This document shows, piece by piece, positions 45,060 to 55,943 of a stretch of 64,000 bases of DNA. The stretch is from Eutreptiella sp. 'Long Island Sound 2002' (taxonomy: Eukaryota; Euglenozoa; Euglenophyceae; Eutreptiales; Eutreptiaceae). Location: positions 75,039,992 to 75,103,991 of the forward strand of contig OZ038379.1 in NCBI GenBank assembly GCA_964036045.1. Direction: 5' to 3'. The translations under genes were made by a program, and so were the position numbers. Below the pieces are notes generated by a model. The model ran no database searches, was not told the origin of the DNA, and saw only the letters and a list, made by a program, of their open reading frames with translations. How positions within the stretch are numbered: the stretch's first letter is position 1; each line of letters starts with the position of its first letter.

Positions 45060-45850
45060 CCCGCATCCTGCACCGTTCCCCCCAACCGCTGCGCCTCCTC
45101 CAGGCCCTCTTCAACCACCACCCCGTGTCCTAGGATTGCAGCGCCGCCACCCCTCCGAGTCCCCTTGGACTCAGTAGTGGGTCCCAACAGTTACCCCTCC
45201 GTGGCCACATGTACATCAATGTCCGGAGAGCCGCCCAGCTCGGCGAGCGTCCGTGGTGCGCGCATCCTTCCCCGCAAATAAGTAGTGCCATCGGCACTGT
45301 TGCCCCCTGCATGGGCACCGGTCCTCCCACCGCATGGAGATGATCACCAACATACACACATGGATACATACATACATAGTCATAGTCATAGTCATAACCA
45401 CTTATCATGCCGTCTCGTGGAGTTACCGGGCACCTCGTACCGACACGTGGTTCTTGCCTCGCTCGATCCCGTGGGTTCCATGGTTGCCTGAGGTGGCCCA
45501 TTGCATGACGCAGGACCCAGAGGACTGGGGATACGGGTCAACCGGGCTTTGGGGGCAGTGGCAACTACAAAGCTTCAGCATTAGCAACAACGGCGAGCTG
45601 TGGACGGTTGGATCGCCTGCCCTGAAGGGGCAAAGCATTGGAACACAACATCATAGCAAGGGTGCTTTCTATGGGTGCAGGGCAACAATCAGGAGACAAA
45701 GCAGCACGCAGGCGGTGAAACAAGGTCACACCCGTTCGAAGAACTCAATCTAGGCATACCACACTGTAGTACCCCCACTGTCCACTTGTGCCCTGCGCCC
45801 TCCTTCTGATACCGCAAATGCAATAGCCCACAAACTTGCAGCCAGGATTT
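45060..45850 (-). other. LINE-A unit V 5' region with microsatellite
   Basis: Same leader as units II and IV: gtcctaggattgcagcgcc, a microsatellite with acacac/atacatac at about 45,350-45,380 and three gtcata units, then sequence to the boundary motif at about 45,850. It is the 5' limit of the LINE-A array. Confidence 0.6.
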
Positions 45851-46989
45851 GTGGGGAGCTCCGACCTACCCTGGCCCTAATCCTTCATTGCTCCCTCGTC
45901 ACACACGTTGCCAATAGGTGCAACCCTTCGCGGTCTTCTCACTTCCACCACGTTAAATTGCTCCTAAGTTTGAGTGCTAGTTTTTTGCGCTCCTAGACAC
46001 ACTATCCCCCTATGTGACACAAGCTAGTGGAGTAACGGATCATTCTGAATCATGAGTCCCATGAGTCCCCAAATGCTCGAGTATCGGCAGATAATTGTGG
46101 GGTTTGAGCCCGCAAATGGGGCAAAACCAGGCATACTAATCAAAGCGAACATGAATGCACACGTGAATCAAAAGCTTGGAGCACATAAAAAATCCAATGC
46201 CCACATCATCACAATACTTATACTTGCAATAAAAAAAGAATCTCGGTGATGGCGCCAAGGGGTAGACCATTGGCAGACCTCCCACTTTTGCCACAACCTT
46301 TTGCACGTCCCGCGCACATCGCTTGCTTCCTACGTGTTGTCTGGCAAATTGAAGAGAAAAAAAGCACTTGCACGCGCATTGCACATTTCATCAACTGCCC
46401 AGCGTGCATAGCTATGCAAGCATGCATGCCACAATCTTCGAAGTGACTTGGCCACTGCGCATAGCCACTGCAACCAATGGGACGCAACTCCATTAGACTG
46501 TAGGACAGCGCTCTCCCTCACGGTAAACTTCAGACCGCGCGTACTCCGTCACAAGCATAACCTCTCCATGGCCCTCACCGGCTGTGCCAGACCAGGGCAC
46601 CATCTAGCCCACAGGCCTCCTAGCGGACCGTGCAAAACAATACCGTGCTGTCCGCAAGCCTCCCGTCCGCATGACCAAGACCCCCTTGGTACGCCTTGCT
46701 GGTGACGAAGACCGGAACACATCGTGCGGCATCATCTCTCCCCGAGCTTTCTGCACCGCAAACGCCAAGGTCGTGGGCAACCGCAAATTGGTGATGGGGC
46801 AGTAGAAACTCTTCGTCTGCTTCACTTCCTCGAAGCGCCGCTGCATCTCCGTGTGGGCCCCGTTGACACTCGATTTCTTGTGTTGGTCTTGCGTGCGGGA
46901 TCGCAGCTTGAATCCTTCCAACAGCAAGTTCAGCGTGCCCAGAATGAGGTTCCATGCACGGGATGGACTGCATTGGAACTCTTTGGGTG
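45851..46989. other. No supported gene
   Basis: Sequence right of the LINE-A array. Composition drops toward AT near 45,950-46,260. Short minus-strand frames (46,604-46,993) lead into the next relic but show no family motif, and no clear repeat structure is visible. Confidence 0.4.
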
Positions 46990-48449
46990 TCATCTCATTT
47001 CAACCGTTTGGGCCAACATGAGCAAGCTCCGTGACTCCAACGATGGCCTCGTAGACACACGTGTCCGGAGACGCCTTTCTTCAATTGTGCACTGGCACTC
47101 TGCCCCTTGTTGCAGGTGAGTGGCCAGCCTCCGGGCGGCCGGTGAATCCCAAAGATCAAAGATGTTGATGTCGTGCGGTTCTTTCATAGTCCCAACCTTT
47201 GGCCCTCGGCTCTTTGGGGCAGGCTGAGCCTCCGTATCCTTGCCGGCAGCAGTCCCTTTCTTTGGCTACTTCTTGGCCATCTCTTTGCGATTGCTCGTCT
47301 TTCCCGGAACGCTGCCCGTCGGGTACCCAATCACAGTGAAACAGTGGAGGGCCTTGTCCCCCTACACCCCGGCTGCCCCTGTATGTAGTTTGCGGCGAAA
47401 ACGGCGCGAACTCCTTCGGCCTGCGGCGCTTGCGCTTGCCTCTAATGCTCCATGCACAAAGGCGCTGATATTGGGCCGCCTTTTTCTGCTTCTCCGCCTT
47501 TTTCCTTAACGACTCAACCTTTTCCTTCATCTACTTCACGGCCTTTTCCGTCACCTGCTTCTTTCCCATCGCCTTGATGACAACATTTTTACTTTGTTCC
47601 ACGGCTTCTTCCGCCTTCTTTGCCTCTATCGGTGGCTCCTCACGCTCTTCGCGGGCCTTGTGAAACACCTTTTGGATGTACGCCTTCAGGTTTCCGGCCA
47701 GTTGGCTCTTGTTCACAAGGTCAAAACTCTCACGAAACTCAATATCCGTCTCGGGGGAATCTACCATTTCCTCCAGAAAGTCTTGCACCCACTTGACCGC
47801 ATCCACATTTGGGCCCCCTTCTAGCGGCCACTGGAACCTCGAGGACCGCCTTGCGGAGCACGTTGCCTGCTAGATAGCAGAAATCCAGTTGGTCCTCCTT
47901 CACGTCGTCATGCTCCCGATCCCACATCCATTCCAGCTGCGGGCGAACTTCTGCTTCCTCACCATCTCCCCCTTCGACTGCCCCTTCTTCTTCGCCTTCT
48001 TCTGCCCCGTCTTCGTGCTCTTCTTCTCCATGTTTGTCTCGTTCCTCCGGTGGGCTCAACAGGCGGCGCTCCAGTTGGCCTTCTACTTGAGGCTTTGGGT
48101 TTGGTTTTGGCCGCTGCTATTGTTCTCCTGCCTGTTGCATTCCTGCCTCGGGTTGCTCGTGCTGCTGCCGCAGCACCCCTGCTTGCTGTACCTGTGGGTA
48201 CTGCTCTAAGGCTGCTTGTGGTGCTTGTGCTTGCTGTTGCTACCCCCCTGCACGTTGGATTCCTTGTTGGGCTTGCTGCTGCTGCTACTACCCCCCTCCT
48301 TCTTCCACCTGTGGCTACTGCTGTTGTCCGCCACCACCGTCACTGGCACCACCTAATCGCGGGGATTGTAGACCCGTTGATGTCGGGCCGGGGCGTACTT
48401 CCCGATGCAGGCCCTGGAGACCAGCAGCAGCGTGTTGCGAGCTACAACT
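46990..48449 (-). pseudogene. Unrecognised minus-strand gene relic: acidic, coiled-coil and basic segments
   Basis: Reading down from 48,449: a Gln-rich stretch, then an acidic run (HGEEEHEDGAEEGEEEGAVE) before MWDREHDDVKEDQLDFCYLA. A frame change near 47,810 leads to WVQDFLEEMVDSPETDIEF and a charged coiled coil (EEREEPPIEAKKAEEAVEQS). A TAG at 47,531 is followed in frame by MKEKVESLRKKAEKQKKAAQ. After another shift come GDKALHCFTVIGYPTGSVPG and HDINIFDLWDSPAARRLATH, ending at a TGA near 46,990. Two further TAG codons lie inside this last frame. I recognise no family; a transposon-associated or regulatory protein is possible. Confidence 0.4.
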
Positions 48450-50346
48450 AAACATTAGGGTTGGCACTTACAGCCAGTGAACAAGAAGGTCAGGAGGTGG
48501 CAGTTACGTAGCCAGTGGTTGATTCTTGGCTTTCTCGGCTTGTAACCACATTCGAGCAATGGTCTGTCGTTGCTTTGTGTGGGGAGCAGACCAGGGTGCG
48601 GCGGGGGGTAGGGCGGACGGCGCGAACAACAAGGCCCCCACAAAAAAATCATGCTCATGTCCCGTAGGTCGAAGATCGGTGCGGAAGTGATGGCCGGGTG
48701 GTAGTACCAAATTCCGTAAGAACTGACCTTGCGGGGCCTCCTCCCAAACCTCCCATTCCCCACCCTCCTCATCCATCCCCCCCCCCCCCCCCTTGGCGGC
48801 CCACACTGCTACACAACGTGGCAGCCATTGATGCTGGCACGCTGGGTACAGCGCCTCTATGTTTCAGTCACCGTCCCATGTGCTACCCGGAGCCTAAGGT
48901 GCTCGGAGTCTTCGTGGATAGGGTTCTGCCCCACCCCTCGCAAGCACAAGGCCGGAGACACCATGATGGCCACAAAAATAGGTCAACGCCTGGTTGCAAA
49001 AGACAGGACCACCCGCGAATGGGCCGGCAACACCGAACCCTCGGAACAAGAACTTTCATTCGCATGAACCCCCCTACCCATAACCTCATTTGCTCAGAGA
49101 TCATTTATAATGACGCGCAGTGCAGCACACTTAATGATTACAAATGAAAGAGGAGGGAACACAATGCTGCAGAAGGAAACCTTTTTGCTGCGCTTCTTCA
49201 CGTTAGCAGCAGCAAACCACCCCTGTACTGTTGCCCAATCATACTTCATGTCGTAGACCAGCTGCTAAGGGTGGGCTGACAAGGCTAAGCGGAGGATATG
49301 ATACATCTAGCGGTGCGCTTCGTCTGCCGATCGTCGAATGCGCGGACACCGGTGTATGGCCAGGGAGGGGGGGGCATGAATTTTGACGTGCCGGTATGGA
49401 ATCCCGAGGGCATGCTGAACTACAGCTAGGAGGTGCCCAGGAGGGATGGACTCTTTCGATGGTGCATTGGCATCCACACAGCCTAGGTTAAAAGTGTCTC
49501 CAACCTCAAGGCCAATGTCTAGACATACTGGTGCTGGATCCATTAGGTGGGGCGGCGAAGTAACAAACCTATGAGAGGAGGCGCTAGTTAGGTCTATTAG
49601 GCCACCACTAGCAAGGGGTCAGGGCCATGAAGTGGGGATGTGCAAAGGTTGAGGGGTTCCTATGAGGTGAAAAAATGCAGCAAAAAGTCAACAAATCGAC
49701 AGCAATTGGCACAGGGAGCGGACAACATAGGACCGTGGGGGGGGGGGGGGGGCAAGAGGAGAACTATGGGCGACGAATATAGGTATGGATGGGGCGGCCG
49801 CGATGCGGTATGGCTGTAGGTTGGGGGTGACCATCACCATACCGATGATACCGTGGCCGGGGGGGAAGGGAAGAAAATTAATTTTCATAGTGGGTGGGAT
49901 GTCTTCTTTCGGGGGTGACCCGCCCTAGGGGGGGGGGGGGGGCTACGAAAAAGTGGGTCCTACAGAAAAAACTTTTTCTTCCCATGTTGCACGTACCACA
50001 CATAATCACGGTGTTCCCACCACATAACATGCCTTTGCCAGTGGTTGCCGTTCCTCGGTTTGGCTATTTGGGGTACTAGCCCATGTCCAACATGCCATTT
50101 GCAACATGAAGCCGTCGGTGGCCTCTTCTACATAGCATGCTTCACAGCACAATGGCACAAACCAACAAACAACATGCATTGCCGACACGGGTGGTGTTTA
50201 TGTTTAAGGGCCCAAAAGCCCCCCGGTACTCCCGGCTACGCATTGTGCCGTACCGCCCCGCCATGGCCTCTTGTCGGCGGTAAGAGTCCCCATGCAGACC
50301 GCATGGGGCAAGAACCCGGGCAAGCAACCGGCGGACCCCGCGTGGA
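48450..50346. other. No supported gene; homopolymer-rich
   Basis: Contains a C-run at 48,777-48,792 and G-runs at 49,738-49,752 and 49,928-49,942. Open frames are short, overlap on both strands and show no motif. Nothing ties this stretch to the LINE arrays. Confidence 0.4.
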
Positions 50347-50353
50347 TACAAGC

Positions 50354-50580
50354 CGGTTCACACAATGGAGATCCAAGGCGGTTCACACAATGGATGTCCA
50401 AGCCGGTTCACACAATGGAGGTTCAAGTCGGTTCACACAATGGAGACCCAAGCCATGGAGATCCAAAGCCGGGCCACAGAATGGAGATCCAAAGCCGCTT
50501 CACACAATGGAGATCCAAGCCGGTTCACACAATGCAGATCCAAGTCGGTCCACACAATGGGGATCCCAGCCGGCATACGT
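50354..50580. repeat. 25-bp minisatellite, about nine copies
   Basis: Units of cggttcacacaatggagatcc-type sequence plus caag start at 50,354, 50,379, 50,404 and 50,429, then continue less regularly to 50,580. The period is 25 bp at the left; one unit near 50,450 is shortened. Since 25 is not a multiple of three, the repeat cannot encode a uniform peptide repeat. Confidence 0.9.
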
Positions 50581-50773
50581 CCCGTACGTTGGGCAAGATG
50601 AACGCTCTGCATTCACTCAGTGGATTGACATGAAGGCAACAAAATCGTTCCATATTTGCCTTTCTCTATCTTTCGCAATGTCTTATTCCACGGTGCCATT
50701 GCTGCGTCATCAACAAGAGGGTATGTCTTTACTAGCTCGCCGCCGCGTCCCCTTTTTTTTTGGACTTCTCCCC

Positions 50774-51875
50774 CTAATGAAAAAAGGGGGCATTTTCTGC
50801 ATCAAAAAACGAGGCCGCCTTGTGACTGGCCTGGCTTTCATGCCACATCCATGGTTCTGAAAGCGGGGCAGAACCCATGAAAGCGTAAGAATGCCCGGTC
50901 CAGCATTTGCCGAGGTTGGGAATCCCATCGACAAGAAATTTTGCCAAAGTGGACATGCGATGCTCGGTGTCAAACTTCAGCACATTAACACTAGGCTCGG
51001 AGGGCGTGGCAGCGGGGATGCTCGGGGGTGAGGCACCACTGAACCAATTTGTGCGGTGGTGAATGTACTCCTTCGGCACATAAGCAAGGAATGCACGGAA
51101 GGCAGAATATTGTGCGCGCAGTGCGGGCCATCCCGCCACGAACACTGCCAAAGACCACACAAAGGATAGTGCCTCCAGGCACTTGCGTCGTTCGGCCCGA
51201 ACGGTTGTGTATGCAACTAAATCCCTAAGCTTAGGTGTAACATTAAAGATGACATGAAACAGGCATTGGAACCAGGCGTTGAGCTCGGACCATATTTTGT
51301 TGGCGGATGAGCCAATGCGTGTGGCCCCATCGCTCAGCACATAATCAACGTCCCAATCAAAGTCGGGATACATGTGTTCCATGGCCTCTTTCACCTTCCG
51401 CCAAAACAATCGCAACGCCACTTTGGTCTCCATACCAACCACGGCCACGGCAGTTGTCACCGTGGTGTGGGCTATAGTTGGGGTAGACGGCAGCAGGATT
51501 CGTCTCTCTTCTCAGATGGTCTCTCTGGTGCCATCAACGGCTATCCAAATCGGTCAACCGCTCTTTTTGGCCTCTGCAGCATGGAGTCGTGCTGCACGCA
51601 GCCACTGCAAAGTGCTATACGCAATGCATAATTGGTCCGGAGTCTTCATCGTGGATCCGAGTAGCAGTATGGTACTGTCTGTGGTGTCCTTTTTTGCATG
51701 CAGGGGGGTGTTTTGCCACAACTCGTGCAGGTGCGCACTTGTCATGTGTCAGCCTGCACCGAAGTGCTTCCGTTTCACATTCGTGATGTGCGCACTCACT
51801 AACCGTCGGAGACGACGTCAAGTAAATTGCGACAATTGCCTGTATAAGACAAATCGCGGGCGATCCTAGAAGATT
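50774..51875 (-). pseudogene. Mutator-like (MULE-type) DDE transposase relic
   Basis: One minus-strand frame from about 51,875 to 50,774 is broken by four TGA codons only (near 51,824, 51,746, 51,554 and 51,513). It contains WIAVDGTRE (first catalytic Asp), a central VGMETKVALRLFWRKVKEAM helix, DYVLSDGATRIGSSANKIW (second Asp) and ELNAWFQCLFHVIFNV, matching the D...D...W/C-x-FHV layout of MULE transposases. The third acidic residue may lie further on and I cannot fix it. It would excise and integrate a TIR DNA transposon. All four stops could come from CGA or TGG. No adjoining TIRs were found. Confidence 0.6.
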
Positions 51876-52500
51876 TGTATTTTGACCGAAAATACGCCTC
51901 CTCAACCTTCTCCCTCACACCTGCCGCCAGCCATTCCCCTTGGCGCGGTACCTTGCCTTCCAACCCATGGTAGGAGTAGGTTGAGCTATGTCACTCAAGA
52001 ACCTCTGGCTACCAAACACCGCCTTGTTCACCGCCCGCCATTGCAACATAGCGCACTTGCACTTTGGCATCACATTTGGGTTCGTGGTTGAGCTTGGGGT
52101 GTACAGGGTTCGTGGTGCACCACAGAACAAACGTTTTCTCGGAAGAGGCGTGCTTGCGGCGATACCCCTTCTTGCGCCGGTGCTGTGATGCTGCAGGCCC
52201 CGTGTCATGTTCCGAAGAAAAGGGCAAGGTCCACTAGGTCAGCAACAGGATGTTCACCCTAGGACATCAACCCCAAAAAAACATCCTCCTCATCCCTTTC
52301 CTCCACCTGAAAGCCCTTATCATCCAAACACTGATGCACATCCCGTTTGGTAGTGCGGAGAGTCTTGACGGCATGCTGCAATGTGGGCTTCTTCCTAACA
52401 AAATTTGTGTCACACATTGTCAATGTAAAAAAAAGTGTGCAACCAGTTGTCGAGCTCTGCCTGCCTTGCACTTGTGCCGCCGTCCTCTGAATCCATAGGT
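51876..52500 (-). pseudogene. Upstream coding fragments of the MULE-type relic
   Basis: Frames 52,259-52,471 (MCDTNFVRKKPTLQHAVKTL, DEEDVFLGLMS) and 52,009-52,227 (RRKKGYRRKHASSEKTFVLW) look protein-like and lie just 5' of the transposase on the same strand. They may be its N-terminus or the 3' part of the next gene. They are frameshifted relative to each other and have no recognisable domain. Confidence 0.35.
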
Positions 52501-52564
52501 GCTGTGGGCCATAGCACCTGACAATACACGGCCCTGGACCCCGCCGAACAACGAGGTCCGCAAT

Positions 52565-54640
52565 CTAGTACAAATGGTGTAGCATCAGATGCGTCTCAAG
52601 ATGCTGTGGCAGTGCCCTCCAAAGGCGACTCCGCCCTGCATAGGAAGACGTGGCACCAAATGATCCTTTTCCGCCCCCCTTGGACTTGTGGGCAGTGCGA
52701 GTGAAAAGTGTACCTGTGGTGCATGCACTGTGAAGGTTGCATTTTTGCTTTACCACAGTGGAGTGCCCCATGCGAGGCCGCATCCCTCCTAATGAGGATG
52801 CATGGTTGTACCGCAAGTGAAAAATTGAGGTTGACGTGGATTTCCTCTTGCAAGCCACCTTGCCCCCTGGTCCTTTTGAGGATGAGGTTGACTCGTGCGA
52901 GGCGTTCGTACTAGCTGGTAAGGTGAGCGAGCTTTCAAATGCCGCCACTCCAGAGCAAGATGCTGTGGTGCCTGGCCTTGCCACTCCCTCCAAGGCACCC
53001 AAGCCGTTCATTGCAGGCATTTCCGAGGACGAGGATACTTCTTTGTGGTGCACTTTTTCTTTGAGGTGCCAGCATTCACGGACGCAGCACTAGAGCTGGA
53101 GGAGGAGCTAGATGATGAGGGTGTGCTGGAGCTTGAGTTGGAGAAGTCGGAGTCTGAGGCATGAGAGGCACCCGACCTACTGCCCACTTTCTGCTCATCA
53201 CACTTTGAGGCCTCTGATACGCTGCGTGGATCATAATCAAGATCAGCCATGTCTTGGGTTGCCATAGCTTGATCCGCGTCTTGGTCGCCTGGGCGCAATG
53301 CGTGTTGGGGGCATACCTCCTCTTCAACCTGATCCGCTTTGGCCACTGAGTCCCGTTGCACTTCCGACTCACCGCTGAGTTTTTTTGCTAGTTTTCGCGT
53401 CCTTCTGCCTTTTGGCAGCACCTGCTACCTTTTGGGTTGCATTGTTGGCGGTTTCCCCTACCTTCAAAGCGCGTTGCTCAGCCGGGGAGAGCCGCCACAC
53501 TTCTTGATCCGAGGGAGAGGCTTCAAATTTGGAGTGGTCTTCATCCACCTTTATGTGCTGCTCCATGTTGTATCCGAACACCCAATCAGGACCCTTGGTA
53601 CGGGGCACTAGATTGGCTCGTTGTGTACAATTGGATTACACAATGATGCCACATTATGCTTCACCAAGCATCCATGGGCACAAGATGGAGCAGTTGGCGG
53701 AAAATGTGCTTCGGTGGTCTTCACCTTGTTCATTACAAGGTGGCAACGCCCATGGGTGTTCCCACAGAAACCACATGGTGGTGCCGCGGCAATTGGGATG
53801 TCCCCTCGACCAATGTGATATGCCATTTGTTGAAATATTTTCTTCACTTGTACGTCCATGTGACACACCGTGCAGGCACGTTGGCCCTCCTTGCTTGTTG
53901 CCACTGGCTCTCCAACCAACGAATCGGCATACGGTTTGATGCTACACACGCTTGGCCCAATCCTTTTCTTGTGCAATAAGTCCATGATTGCTTCCATATT
54001 GTTGACATCAACAGTCCATGATCCATCGTCTTCAAAATTTGCATCCACCCATTGTACGTCTTGGTAGGCAAATGTGGCTTCAATGGACCCGTAGATCATG
54101 AACCGCAACATTCCTTCTCTGTTGTTCATGTGCAAAATGGTGCCAATAACAACACCCTGAGAGGTGTCTAAGTCACGATGGGTGGGGCACGGCAGCTTTA
54201 ATGCGCCACATTGTGCCTTTGAGAAGGCGAACAGCAGTATGGTGCTACGCATCCGGTTTGCACGCTTGTTTGGTTGAGAATTCACCACGGCAGCGAAGGG
54301 GGCACCCACCCAAGGTCACGCAAGGGAATCACCTTCTCGATTGTATCCTTTGCTGTGGGTGTCCGGCCAAAGCCTGCAATTTTCAGAAGACGGTCTGCGG
54401 CACGCCTCACAACATTCTTGTTGAGCCGTGCATTCACGACCGACATGATGTGGCTCTCCTTGCCATTGTATGTCATGCGTCCACCATTTAAGAAGGCTTT
54501 GCTACAAGTTACCTCGGCACTAGCAAAAGGGGGTACATCAAACACGGATTGCGGTAGGGGCGCATTGTCATTCCATTCCTCAATGTCAACAAGGGGTTCC
54601 CCGAACGGTAACCAAGTTACCCGGCGCCGGCCCGCCAATT
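52565..54640 (-). pseudogene. Cys/His-rich protein with serine-rich tail (C-terminal part)
   Basis: From 54,638 down: GRRRVTWLPFGEPLVDIEEW and NVVRRAADRLLKIAGFG. After a frameshift near 54,300 come GTILHMNNREGMLRFMIYGS, CTVCHMDVQVKKIFQQMAYH, PPCGFCGNTHGRCH and SCAHGCLV. A TAG at 53,608 follows NEPI, then CPVP and, one frame over, GPDWVFGYNMEQHIKVDEDH. The pattern CxxC...H...CGFCG...C...CPx...W-x-YNM-x2-H resembles an uncharacterised multi-zinc region I recall from fungal proteins; I cannot name it. The tail (SSSSTPSSSSSSSSSS, then a Lys/Arg-rich KVACKRKSTSTS stretch) reaches 52,565. Probably a transposon-borne or nucleic-acid-binding protein. Confidence 0.45.
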
Positions 54641-54799
54641 GACCTATGGGGTGGGATGGGGGGCTAACCAGGCTAACCGGGGGGTGGTGGGGGGGGGGGG
54701 GGGGGACCCGGCGCTCCGTGAGTCGGTTCGAGCATCGCGACCATGTGATTGGCCATGGCTGGCCATGGTAGCCGGGGCAGCTTCTCTTTGTGGAGTGGC
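54641..54799 (-). repeat. Interspersed repeat of about 100 bp, copy 1 (minus) beside a G-run
   Basis: On the minus strand, gctgccccggctaccatggcc, ggccaatcacatg and ctcacggagcgccgggt match the plus-strand copies at 56,895-57,010 and 57,880-57,995. A 16-base G-run at about 54,689-54,704 adjoins it, and the other copies also sit next to C-rich tracts. Confidence 0.75.
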
Positions 54800-55099
54800 G
54801 GAGCAGTCATATGAATTGTTCTAGCGACGTTATAGCGAACCGTTCTAGCGACGTTCTAGCGACGCTTGCTAGAAGATCGCTAGAACGAAACATTTTTGGA
54901 CTCCAAAATCAGGTGAAAACAGTGAAATTGTGGAGGAAAAAAATATGGGCTCCCGAGTATAGATAGGGGGGTCCAGGTTACAACCCTCAAACGCCCCCCC
55001 CCCCCCCCCCCCGGGGGGGGAACCCCTCTTTTTTTCGTTCTAGCCTTCTAGCGTCATCTAGGCTAGAACGAGATTGGATCTTCTAGCGTGTACCAAGGG
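54800..55099. mobile_element. Right-end fragment of a second foldback-type element
   Basis: Bases 55,056-55,099 (tctaggctagaacgagattgg, then atcttctagcgtgtaccaaggg) are almost identical to the right end of the 3.9-kb element at 41,810-41,853. Upstream are the same gttctagcgacgttctagcg motifs (54,816-54,890) and an AT-rich piece. A C/G homopolymer pair at 54,991-55,020 lies inside. No clear left end is close by; the only CCCTTGGTAC is at 53,592. Confidence 0.75.
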
Positions 55100-55943
55100 T
55101 TGGACAACTTTTTCCCGCACAAACAAATCCAATGGCCACCAGTAGAAGCATTGTAAGCCTTTTGGTATTCTTGCACGTTGTTGCTGGGCCGCACTATTTG
55201 CGCAGAAGAATCCTAAGAAATACTTGGGGGCATGGGTGCTTGTTATGTAGGTGGCGCAACCGGTTGCATTTGTAGTACATCGAGGGTGCAGAACACTTCA
55301 TGCACATCAGCACGAGTGGCAATGATATGTGCATATTGTAGCATTGGTGTAATAAGTGCAGAATCCTGAGTTACCTTCCGACGGATGTCCTGAAATGTAC
55401 AACGGCCAAGTGTGCCCTTGGCAACTGTGCCTGGCAAAACTTTGGCTGTAACCGTAACTGTCCAAATTCGCCATGGTTCGGCTTCATTGGGTGAGGTGGC
55501 CGTCCATGCCAAACCATCGGAAACTAGCACAACATCGACAAGGTCTCCAAGAGTGGAAAACTCGGTATAGAGTGCACCACCACTTGGGTCCGGGGAGATC
55601 CTTGTACATCAGCATAAAGCCATCGGTCACTCCTGCTCCACATCCCAATCAAGAAACCCTCGTACTGCACCAAAAAGCAAATGTGTGTGGTTGCTTGAGG
55701 AGGGGTGGTTGCAGGGCACAGCAAAGTTTCCTTGGCTTTTTCCCAAGAAATCAATTCCTAGTCTTCAAAAGACGTGGAATCAAACAATTTCACGACTTGG
55801 AATGATGTACCAGCGCAACTAGCTCGCAACCCGCCACGTCCTGTGATCCAAGTGGTTTCCGCCCCAACAGCAACATTAAGGGCCTCTAGGAGGGTGTAAC
55901 CCATGACCGGCATAGACGTTGAGGACAATGCCATTGTCAACAA
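55100..55943 (-). pseudogene. Unrecognised coding relic upstream of the Cys/His-rich gene (probably its N-terminal part)
   Basis: Frames 55,758-55,943 and 55,524-55,754 are in register across one TAG (TSFED*ELISWEKAKETL). After a shift near 55,590, the frame gives DVVLVSDGLAWTATSPNEAE, WRIWTVTVTAKVLPGT and VFCTLDVLQMQPVAPPT, then passes a TAA and a TAG into RPSNNVQEYQKAYNASTGGH and WICLCGKKLSN, ending exactly at the foldback-type right end at 55,099. Function unknown. It is likely one gene with 52,565-54,640, split by the inserted sequence. Confidence 0.4.

Larger units (their letters stand above)
32393..45850 (-). mobile_element. LINE-A unit V (most complete ORF2; interrupted and internally inverted)
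   Basis: Contains every ORF2 part from endonuclease (about 45,059) to zinc ribbon (34,400) plus 3' region. It lacks ORF1, since the 5' region is fused straight to the endonuclease near 44,955. Without the 3.9-kb foldback insertion (37,942-41,853) it is about 9.5 kb. It is inactivated by the insertion, a 0.6-kb inversion within RT, a mutated RT active site, a lost endonuclease catalytic motif and a 561-bp duplication. Confidence 0.75.

Noticed and set aside
47531-47533. TAG at 47,531 taken as proof of an alternative genetic code
   Set aside because: A single stop in an unrecognised, frameshifted relic cannot decide this; TGA, TAA and TAG all interrupt relics in the window at codons of differing identity.
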